From positions 1 through 64,000 of the forward strand of contig NZ_QJRC01000098.1 of NCBI RefSeq assembly GCF_013393325.1: a stretch of DNA of 64,000 bases, given 5' to 3'. Both the position numbers and the translations under genes were made by a program. Position 1 is the first letter of the stretch. Every line of letters starts with the position of its first letter. Source of the DNA: Pseudomonas hunanensis. GTDB taxonomy: Bacteria; Pseudomonadota; Gammaproteobacteria; Pseudomonadales; Pseudomonadaceae. Positions 9,000 to 18,002 of this stretch are shown one piece after another. The notes under the pieces were generated by a model. It saw nothing but the letters and a program-made list of their open reading frames with translations. It was not told the origin of the DNA and searched no databases.

Positions 9000-11771
9000 A
9001 TGCCGGACCTGCGCCCGAACCCGACGCTGCGCCTGGAGTACCGTGCCGAGCAGCCGATTCATCAGGCTTTTCTCAAGCAAGCCAGCCGCTGCCCGGATGC
9101 CACTGCCATCATTGCCCAGCACACCACCTGCAGCTACACCCAACTGGAGCAGATCAGTCAGGGCATTGCCGCATTTTTGGTAGACAACGCTGCCAGCGGC
9201 GCCGATCGTGTGGTCATCGTCGCCAGCCGAAGCGCTGCGCTGGTGTACGCCATGCTCGGCTGCCTGCGCGCCGGCCTGGCCTTCACCGTGGCCGACGCCG
9301 CCTACCCCGCCGTGCGCATCAAGCAAATCGTCAGCACCCTGAAGCCTGCCGTGGTCCTGCGCTGCGGCGAGGCAACCGTGGACGCCGGCCAGTTCATTGT
9401 CGCTGCGGTGCCAGAAGCCCCCACTGCAGCACAGCAAGCCTTCCCTCGCCAACCTGTCGCGCTGCCCGCTGTCAGCCCCGAGCAACCGGCCTACATCACC
9501 TTCACCTCGGGCAGCACCGGCGAGCCCAAGGGCATCGTCACCCACCACGCGCCGTTGGTGCACTTCATCGACTGGCATGTGCAACAGCATGGCTTCACCC
9601 AAGCTGACACCTTCTCGCTGCTTTCCGGCCTGGGTCATGACCCGGTGTACCGCGACGTGTTCACGCCACTGTCGATCGGCGCGACCCTCGCCTGCCCGGC
9701 CCAGTCGACCTTGACCGACCCCTCACGGCTGGCCAGCTGGATTCACCAGCACGGCGTGAGCGTGATCCACCTCACCCCACCACTGGGCAAACTGATCGAA
9801 ACCGGCGCACACATGAATAGCCAGGTGCTCGGCCAACTGCACTACCTGTTCTGGGGCGGTGATGCGCTCAGCCCGGCGCAGTACCAGCAGGTGCGCGCCA
9901 TCGCACCGAATGCCGTCAATGTGAACTTCTACGGCACCACCGAAACCCCGCAAGCCATGGCTTTCCATACCCTCGAACCGGAGGCGGTCGATGCCCGCGT
10001 ACCCTTGGGCAAAGGCATTGCCGATGCGCAGTTGCTGGTGGTCAACCCGGCCAACCAGTTGGTCAGCGAAGGTGAAACCGGCGAAATCCTGATCCGCAGC
10101 CCGTACCTGTCGCTGGGCTACTGGAACGACCCGGCATTGACCGAGGCCAAGTTCATCGCCAACCCGTTCACCGGCAGTGCAAGCGACCGCTGTTATCGCA
10201 CCGGTGACCTGGGCACCTACCTGGCCGATGGCAGCGCCAGTTTTCTGGGGCGCGGTGACAGCCAGGTGAAAATCCGCGGCCATCGCATCGAGCTGGCGGA
10301 AATCGAGAACGCCATCACCCGTCAACCACACATCGGGCAATGCGTGCTGGTGGCCAACCAGGATGGCGGGGCGACCCGCCTGGTTGCCTATTGCGTCGCA
10401 CAGCAGGCTACCCGGGCTGACGAGCTGCGCCAGGCGCTCGCCGGCCAGTTGCCGGACTATATGGTGCCGGCGCTGTTCGTGTTCCTGGATGCCCTGCCGC
10501 TCACGCCCAACGGCAAGGTCGACAAACGCGCCCTGCCTGCCCCCTTCGACGACAGTGCCAACCAAGTGTTGTCCCCTCTGGCCGAAAAGCTCAGCACGGC
10601 CTGGGCACGCATTCTCCAGGTGCCGCGCCTGGACGCCAGGTTGAGCTTTGTCGAGCTGGGTGGCGACTCGATATCTTTCGTGCAGGCCTCGCGGGTGTTG
10701 GAAGCGCTGATCGGCCACCTGCCAGAGCGCTGGGAAACCCTGCCAGTGTGCCAACTGGCCGAGCTGAGTGCGCCGCCCAAGGGCGCGTGGCGGGTGATGG
10801 AAATGCCGGTGTTCGTGCGCATGCTCGCCATCATCCTGATTGTGGTTGGCCACCTGAGCGAATTCGACCACTGGCTGATCGTCGGTGAAACCTCGGTATT
10901 GTTCCTGGTTTCCGGCATCAGCCTGGCACGCTTTCAGCTCAAGGCCATCGAAGCACGTGGTGATGCACGCACGCTGCTCAGGTCGTTGGCAGCCATCGTG
11001 GTGCCGACGCTGTTGTACACAGCACTGATCCAGCTGGTGTTCGACCGGTTGCACTGGCAATCGCTGCTGCTGGTGTCCAACTGGTTCCCGGCCAGCGAGG
11101 TCAGCCTGTTCAACTACTGGTACATCGAAGTGCTGGTGCAGATGATCGTGATCATTGGCCTGCTGCTGTCGATCAGGCGCGTGCGCCGGGTCGTCGTGGC
11201 CGACCCGTTCCGCTGCCTGATCATCGCGGCCTGTGCGCTGGTGGCGCTGGATGTGCTCATCAACCAGTTCGTATTCGACGCCAGTGCCCTGCTCCACCGG
11301 GTACCGCAGCACTTCCTGGCGGTGATGGTGCTGGGCATGGCCGTGCACCACGCCGACACCACCGCACGTAAATGGGTGGCCAGCGCAGTAGCCGTGCTGG
11401 TGGTCGGCGAGCTGGACCTGATGGCGGTGGCCGGTGTTGGCTGGGAAGCGTTCACGCGCTATGTCGACATCGCCCTGCCGGCGATGCTGGCGCTGATCTG
11501 GTTTCGCTCGGTGCCGGTCCCGGCCCTGGTTGCCCGGGCAGGCGCCGTGATCGCCTCTTCAACCTTGTTTATCTACCTGACGCATTTCCAGTTCCAGTCC
11601 GTGGCGGACCATGTGTCCAGGCACCCGCTGTTCGAGGTGGCCCTGGCACTCGCTGGTGGGGTGCTGGTGGCCTATTGCTGGAATACCCTGATACGTCTGC
11701 TGTTTACCCGCAGAAACAAGCACAACCCGGCACGCGGAGCAGACCCTGCCGAGCGCGCCACCTCAGCCTGA
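9000..11771 (+). CDS. NRPS-like protein: adenylation domain - carrier domain - membrane acyltransferase-3 domain
   Basis: A 923-residue protein. The N-terminal adenylation domain (about 25-525) shows core motifs TFTSGSTGEPKG (from about 166), GYWNDPALTEAKF, CYRTGDLG, GRGDSQVKIRGHRIE and NGKVDKRALP. A carrier domain follows with the phosphopantetheine site FVELGGDSISF (Ser near 552). From about residue 600 there are roughly ten hydrophobic helices beginning LAIILIVVGHLSEFDHW, resembling the acyltransferase-3 (OafA-like) membrane family with its helix-borne His. No condensation or thioesterase domain is present. A reasonable inference is that an amino acid or similar acid is activated, loaded and then passed to an acceptor at the inner membrane. 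The substrate is unknown. The nearest purine-rich sequence (GGAG) is rather far from the ATG, so the start is not certain. Confidence 0.8.
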   Translation: MPDLRPNPTLRLEYRAEQPIHQAFLKQASRCPDATAIIAQHTTCSYTQLEQISQGIAAFLVDNAASGADRVVIVASRSAALVYAMLGCLRAGLAFTVADAAYPAVRIKQIVSTLKPAVVLRCGEATVDAGQFIVAAVPEAPTAAQQAFPRQPVALPAVSPEQPAYITFTSGSTGEPKGIVTHHAPLVHFIDWHVQQHGFTQADTFSLLSGLGHDPVYRDVFTPLSIGATLACPAQSTLTDPSRLASWIHQHGVSVIHLTPPLGKLIETGAHMNSQVLGQLHYLFWGGDALSPAQYQQVRAIAPNAVNVNFYGTTETPQAMAFHTLEPEAVDARVPLGKGIADAQLLVVNPANQLVSEGETGEILIRSPYLSLGYWNDPALTEAKFIANPFTGSASDRCYRTGDLGTYLADGSASFLGRGDSQVKIRGHRIELAEIENAITRQPHIGQCVLVANQDGGATRLVAYCVAQQATRADELRQALAGQLPDYMVPALFVFLDALPLTPNGKVDKRALPAPFDDSANQVLSPLAEKLSTAWARILQVPRLDARLSFVELGGDSISFVQASRVLEALIGHLPERWETLPVCQLAELSAPPKGAWRVMEMPVFVRMLAIILIVVGHLSEFDHWLIVGETSVLFLVSGISLARFQLKAIEARGDARTLLRSLAAIVVPTLLYTALIQLVFDRLHWQSLLLVSNWFPASEVSLFNYWYIEVLVQMIVIIGLLLSIRRVRRVVVADPFRCLIIAACALVALDVLINQFVFDASALLHRVPQHFLAVMVLGMAVHHADTTARKWVASAVAVLVVGELDLMAVAGVGWEAFTRYVDIALPAMLALIWFRSVPVPALVARAGAVIASSTLFIYLTHFQFQSVADHVSRHPLFEVALALAGGVLVAYCWNTLIRLLFTRRNKHNPARGADPAERATSA

Positions 11772-11822
11772 GCTGACTTGCCGGCACAGGAGCAGTGATT
11801 GCAAAGCCTGAAACACTCCGCC

Positions 11823-11841
11823 TAAAATGCGAACCATTAAC
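11823..11841. promoter_or_regulatory. Putative Fur box before the first ECF sigma gene
   Basis: TAAAATGCGAACCATTAAC matches the 19-base Fur consensus (GATAATGATAATCATTATC) at 13 positions when aligned by eye. It lies 28 bases before the ECF sigma start, where iron repression of a FecI-type gene is expected. Confidence 0.5.
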
Positions 11842-11868
11842 ATTTGCAAGCATTTTCAGGCGGCATGG

Positions 11869-12399
11869 ATGAGCACCCCGGACGCAGCGTTCACTTCTCA
11901 AGTCAGCCAGCTATACCGGGCCCAGAGCAAATGGCTGCATAACTGGCTTAAACCGCGAGTCAACTGCAGCCACCTGGCCGCAGACCTCGTTCAGGATGTG
12001 TTCGTGCGCGTCATGTCTGCCGCCGACGCTGCGGTAAAACTCGAAGCCGTGCGCGAACCCAAAGGTTACCTGGCAACCATCGCACGCCGTCTGATGATCG
12101 ACCACCTGCGCCGCGTGCACCTGGAACGGGCCTGGCTGCAGGTGCTCGCCGAGCAACCCGAAGCACTGGATATCTCCCCCGAGCAACGCCTGGCCCTGCT
12201 GCAAACCCTGTTCGAACTCGACGCCATGCTGGCCTCGCTCGGGCCCAAGGTGCGCGAGGCATTTCTGCTTTCGCAGATCGATGGCATGCCCTACAAGCAA
12301 ATCGCCGCGCAGCTGGGCATTTCCGAAGTCAGTGTGCGCCGTTACGTTGCCAAAGCGGCCGAGCACTGCATGATCTACAGCCTTGGCCTAGGCCTGTGA
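11869..12399 (+). CDS. FecI-type ECF sigma factor
   Basis: A 176-residue sigma-70 family factor with region 2 (DLVQDVFVRVMSAADA, PKGYLATIARRLMIDHLRR) and region 4 (REAFLLSQIDGMPYKQIA, ISEVSVRRYVAKA). The ATG at 11869 has an AGGCGG ribosome site; an upstream in-frame ATG at 11827 would fall inside the Fur box. It forms a cassette with the FecR-like gene (4-base overlap) and the TonB receptor that follows, so it should direct transcription of that receptor when the iron carrier binds outside. Confidence 0.92.
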   Translation: MSTPDAAFTSQVSQLYRAQSKWLHNWLKPRVNCSHLAADLVQDVFVRVMSAADAAVKLEAVREPKGYLATIARRLMIDHLRRVHLERAWLQVLAEQPEALDISPEQRLALLQTLFELDAMLASLGPKVREAFLLSQIDGMPYKQIAAQLGISEVSVRRYVAKAAEHCMIYSLGLGL

Positions 12400-13349
12400 G
12401 CGTGCACCTGGATGCCGAGCAGCGGGCTTCGTTGCGCCAGGCTGCGCACTGGTTCAGCCAGCTCAACAGCGGTGACGTGCAGGCCAGTGACTATTCAGCC
12501 TGGCAGCTGTGGCTGAATGCGACACCCGTCAATAGCTGGGCCTGGCAGCAGGCCGAGCGGCTGCAAACGCGCATGGCAGCAAGCGAAAACCCCGCTTCGG
12601 CACGCGTGCTGGCGCTGGCGGCACACGGCCGGCACGCCAGCCGGCGGCGGGTGGTCAAGGCCGGCTTGGTGCTTCTGGGCGGCGGTGCTCTGAGCCTGGG
12701 TGGCTACCGGGAGGTGAAGCAGTCTGCGTGGCTGGCAGACGTGCGTACCGGCGTAGGCGAACAGCGTTCGCTACTGCTGAACAATGGCACTGCGGTGGTC
12801 CTCAACACTGCCTCGGCAACGGATGTAGGTGACCTGCGCGAAGCGCCGTGGCTGCGCCTGCGCCAAGGTGAGTTGATGGTAACGGTGCCGGCACGCCAGA
12901 CCTGTAAAGTCGTTACCCGTAACGGCACCATCGAGGCCGGCGAAAGCCGCTTTGCCGTGCGGCTGTTCGAAGACAGCAGCAGCCTTGAGGTGTTCGCCCA
13001 GCAGGCACAGGTGAAGCTGGCTTCGGGCCAAACCCTTCAGCTAGCGAGCGGCCAGCGTTGCCAGTTCAACGAACAGGGCTTCTCCTCGGTGGAAGCTGTC
13101 GCGCTGGCAGCTGATGCCTGGGGCCAGGGTTTGCTGATTGCCAACGATCAGCGCCTGGACACGTTCATCGCCAACCTTTCACGCTACCGCCCGGGCTGGC
13201 TGCGCTGCGCGCAGTCGGTGGCAGGCCTACGCATCAGCGGCACCTACAAGCTGAGTGATACCGACCAGATTCTGCGGGCACTGGCCACGTCCCTGCCGGT
13301 GCAGGTGCAAGCGCGCACACGCTACTGGGTAACGGTCACGGCGGTGTAA
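12396..13349 (+). CDS. FecR-like anti-sigma / sigma regulator
   Basis: A 317-residue inner-membrane signal transducer. The N-terminal cytoplasmic DUF4880-type segment (AAHWFSQLNSGDVQASDYSAW) is followed by a transmembrane helix around KAGLVLLGGGALSLGGY and the periplasmic FecR domain (TGVGEQRSLLLNNGTAVVLNTAS). It ends in an STN-like domain (GLRISGTYKLSDTDQILRAL). Translation starts at GTG within the stop of the sigma gene, giving GTGA coupling. It relays receptor occupancy to the adjacent ECF factor. Confidence 0.9.
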   Translation: MSVHLDAEQRASLRQAAHWFSQLNSGDVQASDYSAWQLWLNATPVNSWAWQQAERLQTRMAASENPASARVLALAAHGRHASRRRVVKAGLVLLGGGALSLGGYREVKQSAWLADVRTGVGEQRSLLLNNGTAVVLNTASATDVGDLREAPWLRLRQGELMVTVPARQTCKVVTRNGTIEAGESRFAVRLFEDSSSLEVFAQQAQVKLASGQTLQLASGQRCQFNEQGFSSVEAVALAADAWGQGLLIANDQRLDTFIANLSRYRPGWLRCAQSVAGLRISGTYKLSDTDQILRALATSLPVQVQARTRYWVTVTAV

Positions 13350-13418
13350 ATAAACTCGCCCTACCTGATCACTTTGCTGCGGCTTATCCGACTCATAGGT
13401 AACCCGACACTTACCTAC

Positions 13419-15884
13419 ATGAGAAACGCAAACATGACCCGCCGCTTCAACCCCAGGCCTTTCACTGCGCCAGGCCTGCGCACCTGCCTGATGCTGGCTG
13501 CCCTGCTCGGTGGGCCCGGCGCCGCCTGTGCCAGCCAAGCCCATGATTACCACCTGCCGCAGGGTGACTTAGGCGAAACACTGACTCAGTTCGCTGCGCA
13601 GTCCGGCATCGTGCTGTCGTTCGACACGCACGTGACGCGCGGTAAACGTTCGCCGGCACTCGACGGGCGCTATGGCGTAGAGCAGGCCTTGCGAATGCTG
13701 CTGGGCGGTACCGGGTTGCAAGCCATACAGGAAAGTGACGGGCGCTATTCGCTGCTGTTGAACACCGGCGAGGGCGATGTGGTGGAGTTGGCACCCAGCC
13801 GCGTCGATGCCCTGGGGCTGGGTAACGTCACCGAGGGTACCGGTGCGTACACCACCGGTGGTTCTACCACTGCAACCAAGCTGCCACTGACCCTGCGTGA
13901 GACACCGCAGTCGGTCAGCGTGATCACTCGCCAGGTCATGGACGACCACGGCTCGCAAGACATCGGCGACGTGCTGCGCAACACGCCCGGGGTGTCAGTC
14001 CAGGCTTATGACAGCGAACGCATGGAGTACTCCGCACGCGGCTTTGCCATCACCAATTACCAGTACGATGGCATCAACACCATCTATGACGGGGTCTACG
14101 ACGAGGGCGTAACCCATGTCGACATGGCCGCCTATGACCGTATCGAAGTCATCAAGGGCGCGACCGGCCTGATGACCGGCTCTGGCGACCCATCTGCCAC
14201 GGTCAACCTGGTGCGCAAGAAGCCCACTCACGACTTCAAGGCGTCGATCACCGCCAGCGCCGGCTCCTGGGACAACTACCGCACCGAAGGTGACATTTCC
14301 GGTTCGCTCAACGACAGCGGTAGCGTGCGCGGCCGCCTGGTAGGTGCCTACCAGGACCGCAAGTCGTACCTGGACCACTACAAGCAGAAAAAGGACGTCT
14401 ACTACGGCATTGTCGAAGCCGACCTGACACCCGACACGCTGCTGACATTCGGCATCGACAACCAGGCCACTACCCCGCGCGGGTCGTCCTGGACCGGCAA
14501 CCCGACGTACTTCTCCGACGGCAGCCGCACCGGCTTTTCGCGCGCACACAACCCGGCAGCCGACTGGAGCCGTCGCGACTTCCAGTCCACCACCTACTTC
14601 AGCTCGCTGGAGCAGGCCCTGGTCAATGACTGGAAGGTCAAATTCAGCCTCAACCACATGATCAGCGATCACGACACACGCCTGGCTTCTGCCAGCGGCG
14701 GCAACCCGGACCCGGTCACCGGCGAAGGGATGTTCCTGTATTGGGGGCGCTGGGAAGGCCACCGCGTGCAAAACACCGCAGACTTGAATGTATCCGGGCC
14801 GTTCACCCTGTTCGGCCGCGAGCATGACCTGGTGGCAGGCTTCATGACCTCGCATTCGCGGCAGACCGGTGATACCTACGACGGCAGCGCATTCGAGAGG
14901 GTGCCCGGTTCCATCTTCGACTGGAACGGCAAACTGCCCGAGCAGCACTTCCCGAAAAACGGCGACTACACCACCACGCAAAGCCAGAACGGCGCCTATG
15001 TGGCCACCCGCCTGCGGCCGACCGACAAGCTTTCGGTCATCCTTGGCACCCGCGTCAGCACCTTCAAGTACAACGATGATGAAGACTATTACCCAACGTC
15101 TTCGCTGAGCGACACCCACGCGAGCTACAAGGAACACGGTGTGGTCACCCCCTACGCGGGCGTGGTCTACGACCTGGACGACACCTACTCGGCCTATGCC
15201 AGCTACACCTCCATTTACCAGCCGCAAGTGTACAAGGACATCAACGGCGCGACCTTGGCACCGGTGGAAGGCGATGGTTACGAAGCAGGTTTCAAGGCCG
15301 CCTGGTTCGATGGCCGGCTGAACGGCACCCTGGCGTTCTTCCGCATCGAGCAAGACAACGTCGCCTCCAACGTCGGCACCAACCCGGTAACCAATGAAGG
15401 CATCTACAAAGCTATCGACGGTGCAACCACCAAAGGTGTCGAACTGGAACTGGCCGGCGAACTGGCGCCCGGCTGGAACATCACCGCCGGCTATACCTAT
15501 GCCCGTACCCGCGATGCCGACGACCAGCGGATATTCGGCTTCCCGTTGGCAACCACCAAGCCTGAACACGTAGTGCGGCTGTTCAATACCTACCGCCTGC
15601 CTGGTGTACTCGATCCGGTGACCGTAGGCGGCGGGCTGAGGTGGCAAAGCGGTTTCTATGGCAACATCTACAGCCCGGTCGCCAATGACTACACCCGCAT
15701 CAAGCAAGGCGGCTACACCCTGGTCGACTTGATGGCCCGCTACCAGTACAACGAGCACCTGAGTTTTACGGTCAACGCCAACAACGTGTTCGACAAGGTC
15801 TACCTGACCGGGCTGGGCAACTTCGATACGACCTACTATGGCGAACCACGCAACCTGATGGTCACCACCCGCTGGGATTTCTGA
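13419..15884 (+). CDS. TonB-dependent siderophore receptor with signalling (STN) domain, FpvA/FhuE-like
   Basis: An 821-residue outer-membrane receptor. After a signal peptide (MLAALLGGPGAACASQA) comes an STN domain (QGDLGETLTQFAAQSGI) that contacts FecR, then the plug (LRETPQSVSVITRQVMDD; MTGSGDPSATVNLVRKKPT) and a 22-strand barrel ending in WDF. The ending TYYGEPRNLMVTTRWDF is typical of pyoverdine/coprogen-type receptors, so a hydroxamate or pyoverdine-like ligand is likely. An alternative start 15 bases downstream (13434) is possible. It contains 13 Met and 2 Cys, useful as a comparison with receptors of the sulfur island. Confidence 0.88.
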   Translation: MRNANMTRRFNPRPFTAPGLRTCLMLAALLGGPGAACASQAHDYHLPQGDLGETLTQFAAQSGIVLSFDTHVTRGKRSPALDGRYGVEQALRMLLGGTGLQAIQESDGRYSLLLNTGEGDVVELAPSRVDALGLGNVTEGTGAYTTGGSTTATKLPLTLRETPQSVSVITRQVMDDHGSQDIGDVLRNTPGVSVQAYDSERMEYSARGFAITNYQYDGINTIYDGVYDEGVTHVDMAAYDRIEVIKGATGLMTGSGDPSATVNLVRKKPTHDFKASITASAGSWDNYRTEGDISGSLNDSGSVRGRLVGAYQDRKSYLDHYKQKKDVYYGIVEADLTPDTLLTFGIDNQATTPRGSSWTGNPTYFSDGSRTGFSRAHNPAADWSRRDFQSTTYFSSLEQALVNDWKVKFSLNHMISDHDTRLASASGGNPDPVTGEGMFLYWGRWEGHRVQNTADLNVSGPFTLFGREHDLVAGFMTSHSRQTGDTYDGSAFERVPGSIFDWNGKLPEQHFPKNGDYTTTQSQNGAYVATRLRPTDKLSVILGTRVSTFKYNDDEDYYPTSSLSDTHASYKEHGVVTPYAGVVYDLDDTYSAYASYTSIYQPQVYKDINGATLAPVEGDGYEAGFKAAWFDGRLNGTLAFFRIEQDNVASNVGTNPVTNEGIYKAIDGATTKGVELELAGELAPGWNITAGYTYARTRDADDQRIFGFPLATTKPEHVVRLFNTYRLPGVLDPVTVGGGLRWQSGFYGNIYSPVANDYTRIKQGGYTLVDLMARYQYNEHLSFTVNANNVFDKVYLTGLGNFDTTYYGEPRNLMVTTRWDF

Positions 15885-15919
15885 CCGGTCTGCGACTCAG
15901 CGCCCAGCCCGCCGGGCAT

Positions 15920-16960
15920 CTACCAGTCCTGACACATTGGCTGCGGCCCCGGCAGGCTGGGGAATAGCGGTAGCACCTCTTGCGCCAGCTCCTGGAGGAT
16001 GTCTGCCACAGGCCGTTGCGCCTTGTGAATGCCCAGCGCGGCATGGTTGACCCCTGCCGCCTGCCACTCGCCTAGCAAGTCGATCAGCCCCTGACGCCCG
16101 GTTTTCAACACGTAGCCGCCCTGCACGGGTGTGCGTGGAAAATGCGGGTCATCGACCAGGTCAATCCACTCGTTGGTCATGTGCGGGCGGAAGCCGCCGC
16201 CAGGGATTGCGGCACGCCAGGCGCGGACCTTCTCGGCCAGGCGCGTGCGCCCCATGGCATCGTGGGTGGCGTCCGGGTAGCTCAGCCAGCCGTCGGCATA
16301 TTCGCCCAGCCACTCCAGGCTTTGTTGCGAACGGCCGGTAACCACCAACGGAATACGCCCACTCAGCGGCCTGGGCAACAGCTGGGCATCGCGCACCAAC
16401 CCCAGAGGCGAGTCGATCGACGTGTGCCCCGCCAGCAATCGGCGCACATAGTCCACCGCCAGGGCAAAACGCTCGCCGCGCGCTTCATGGGCCAGGCCAT
16501 AAGCGGGGAACTCAACGGCGCGGTCACCCGAGGCAATACCCAGCACCAGCCGCCCGCCCGACAGGCAGTCCAGTGTCGCCGCTGCTTTTGCCAGGTCGAT
16601 GGGGTGACGCAAGGTGAAAATGGCACTACCGGTGGCCAGTGCTACGCGTTGGGTCTGAGCGGCCAGGAAGGCCAGGTAGGCGAATGGGTCGAACACCTGC
16701 CCAGCATCACCGAACGATGGGTCGAACAATGGCACGTCGCGCACCCACACGGCAGCGAAGCCCAGCCGGTCAATGGCCCGCACCTGTTCAGCCTGGCCCA
16801 GCAATACACGCATGTCGCCCTGGTAGGCGCGCAATGGCAGGAACACGCCCAGCGTCAGCCGCTGGGGGGCGAACATACGGCAGTAACCGGGGTGGTTGGC
16901 AAACGCGTTGGCATCGGCGCCGCGAGTAACAGCCGACAACGTCGGATCGTAAACGGACAT
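15920..16960 (-). CDS. Luciferase-like (LLM) flavin-dependent oxidoreductase
   Basis: A 346-residue TIM-barrel flavin enzyme of the bacterial luciferase group. Recognisable segments are TLGVFLPLRAYQGDM, FAAVWVRDVPLFDP, LRHPIDLAKAAATLDCLSGG and RLVLGIASGD. Its composition (6 Met, 3 Cys) is ordinary, unlike the sulfur-island enzymes of the same fold. It is divergent from a LysR gene 129 bases away, which probably controls it. The substrate cannot be told from sequence. Confidence 0.8.
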   Translation of the reverse strand: MSVYDPTLSAVTRGADANAFANHPGYCRMFAPQRLTLGVFLPLRAYQGDMRVLLGQAEQVRAIDRLGFAAVWVRDVPLFDPSFGDAGQVFDPFAYLAFLAAQTQRVALATGSAIFTLRHPIDLAKAAATLDCLSGGRLVLGIASGDRAVEFPAYGLAHEARGERFALAVDYVRRLLAGHTSIDSPLGLVRDAQLLPRPLSGRIPLVVTGRSQQSLEWLGEYADGWLSYPDATHDAMGRTRLAEKVRAWRAAIPGGGFRPHMTNEWIDLVDDPHFPRTPVQGGYVLKTGRQGLIDLLGEWQAAGVNHAALGIHKAQRPVADILQELAQEVLPLFPSLPGPQPMCQDW

Positions 16961-17089
16961 TCTATCAATCCCTCAGAAAAACTAATGTTTGGCAGTTGAT
17001 CCGAGCGTTATCCTATTCATCACTGGTTGGAATAAGAAACGATATGTTCTGCCATATAACTTTAGATTTTCTAAACACAGGAGCAGCCC

Positions 17090-17980
17090 ATGGGCGCCGT
17101 CTTGCCCTTGCTTGCCTTGCGCGCGTTCACCGAAACAGCACGTCTTGGCACCTTGAAAGCCGCCGCCGAGCATATGGGGGTGACGCCGGGCGCGATTAGC
17201 CAGCAGATACGCCTGCTCGAGGAGCGCCTGGGCGTCACGCTGCTGGTACGCACCCGACAGGGCGTGCAACTGACCGACGCCGGCACCACGCTGTATCCGG
17301 GCTTGTCACGCGGCTTCGGGCAGATCGAAAGCGCCTTGGCCGAACTGCAAACCGTGGCCCGCACGCCCACCCTGACCGTCAGCACCGTGCCTGCCTTCGC
17401 CGCGACCTGGCTGGTACCGCGCCTGGGCGATTTCAATGCCCGCCACCCGGACATCGAGGTGCGGGTAGAGGCGTCAGCGAAGCTGGTGGACTTGCAACGC
17501 GACCGCGTCGATGTGGCGCTGCGTCATGGCCTGGGGCATTACCCTGGGCTGCAGAGCATCGCCCTGATGGCACCTGTGCTGTTGCCGGTGGCAAGCCCTG
17601 CGCTGCTGGCCAGCGGGCCAGCGATCGAAGCCCCCGCGGACTGCCTGTATTATCCGTTGCTGCAAGATGGCGAACGTGCCGACTGGCCCTTGTGGCTGCA
17701 GGCGCATGGTTGCACCGTGGATGGCCGCTGCAGCCGCGGCCCGAGCTTCGATGAAGACCTGCTGCTGTTGCGTGCGGCGCTGGCTGGGCAAGGTATTGCG
17801 CTGGTGCAGGACCACCACGCGCAAGAAGACCTGCGCAGCGGCAGGCTGGTGGTAGCGGTGGACAGGCCATGGCCGGCGCGGTTCGCCTACTATGCCGTGG
17901 CCCACCAGCAAGCACTGAAACGCCCGCAGGTGCGGGCGTTCATAGACTGGGTCACAGACCAGGCACTGGGCAAATGGTGA
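17090..17980 (+). CDS. LysR family transcriptional regulator, GcvA-like
   Basis: A 296-residue regulator. The N-terminal winged helix-turn-helix is LKAAAEHMGVTPGAISQQIR and the substrate-binding domain starts near residue 90 (PTLTVSTVPAFAATWLVPRL, RHPDIEVRVEAS, VDVALRHGLG). The ATG at 17090 has an AGGAG ribosome site. It is divergent from the LLM oxidoreductase gene at 15920-16960 and converges with the transglutaminase-like gene 22 bases away. Confidence 0.9.
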   Translation: MGAVLPLLALRAFTETARLGTLKAAAEHMGVTPGAISQQIRLLEERLGVTLLVRTRQGVQLTDAGTTLYPGLSRGFGQIESALAELQTVARTPTLTVSTVPAFAATWLVPRLGDFNARHPDIEVRVEASAKLVDLQRDRVDVALRHGLGHYPGLQSIALMAPVLLPVASPALLASGPAIEAPADCLYYPLLQDGERADWPLWLQAHGCTVDGRCSRGPSFDEDLLLLRAALAGQGIALVQDHHAQEDLRSGRLVVAVDRPWPARFAYYAVAHQQALKRPQVRAFIDWVTDQALGKW

Positions 17981-18002
17981 GGGCGAATTGCACCTCTTCC
18001 AT

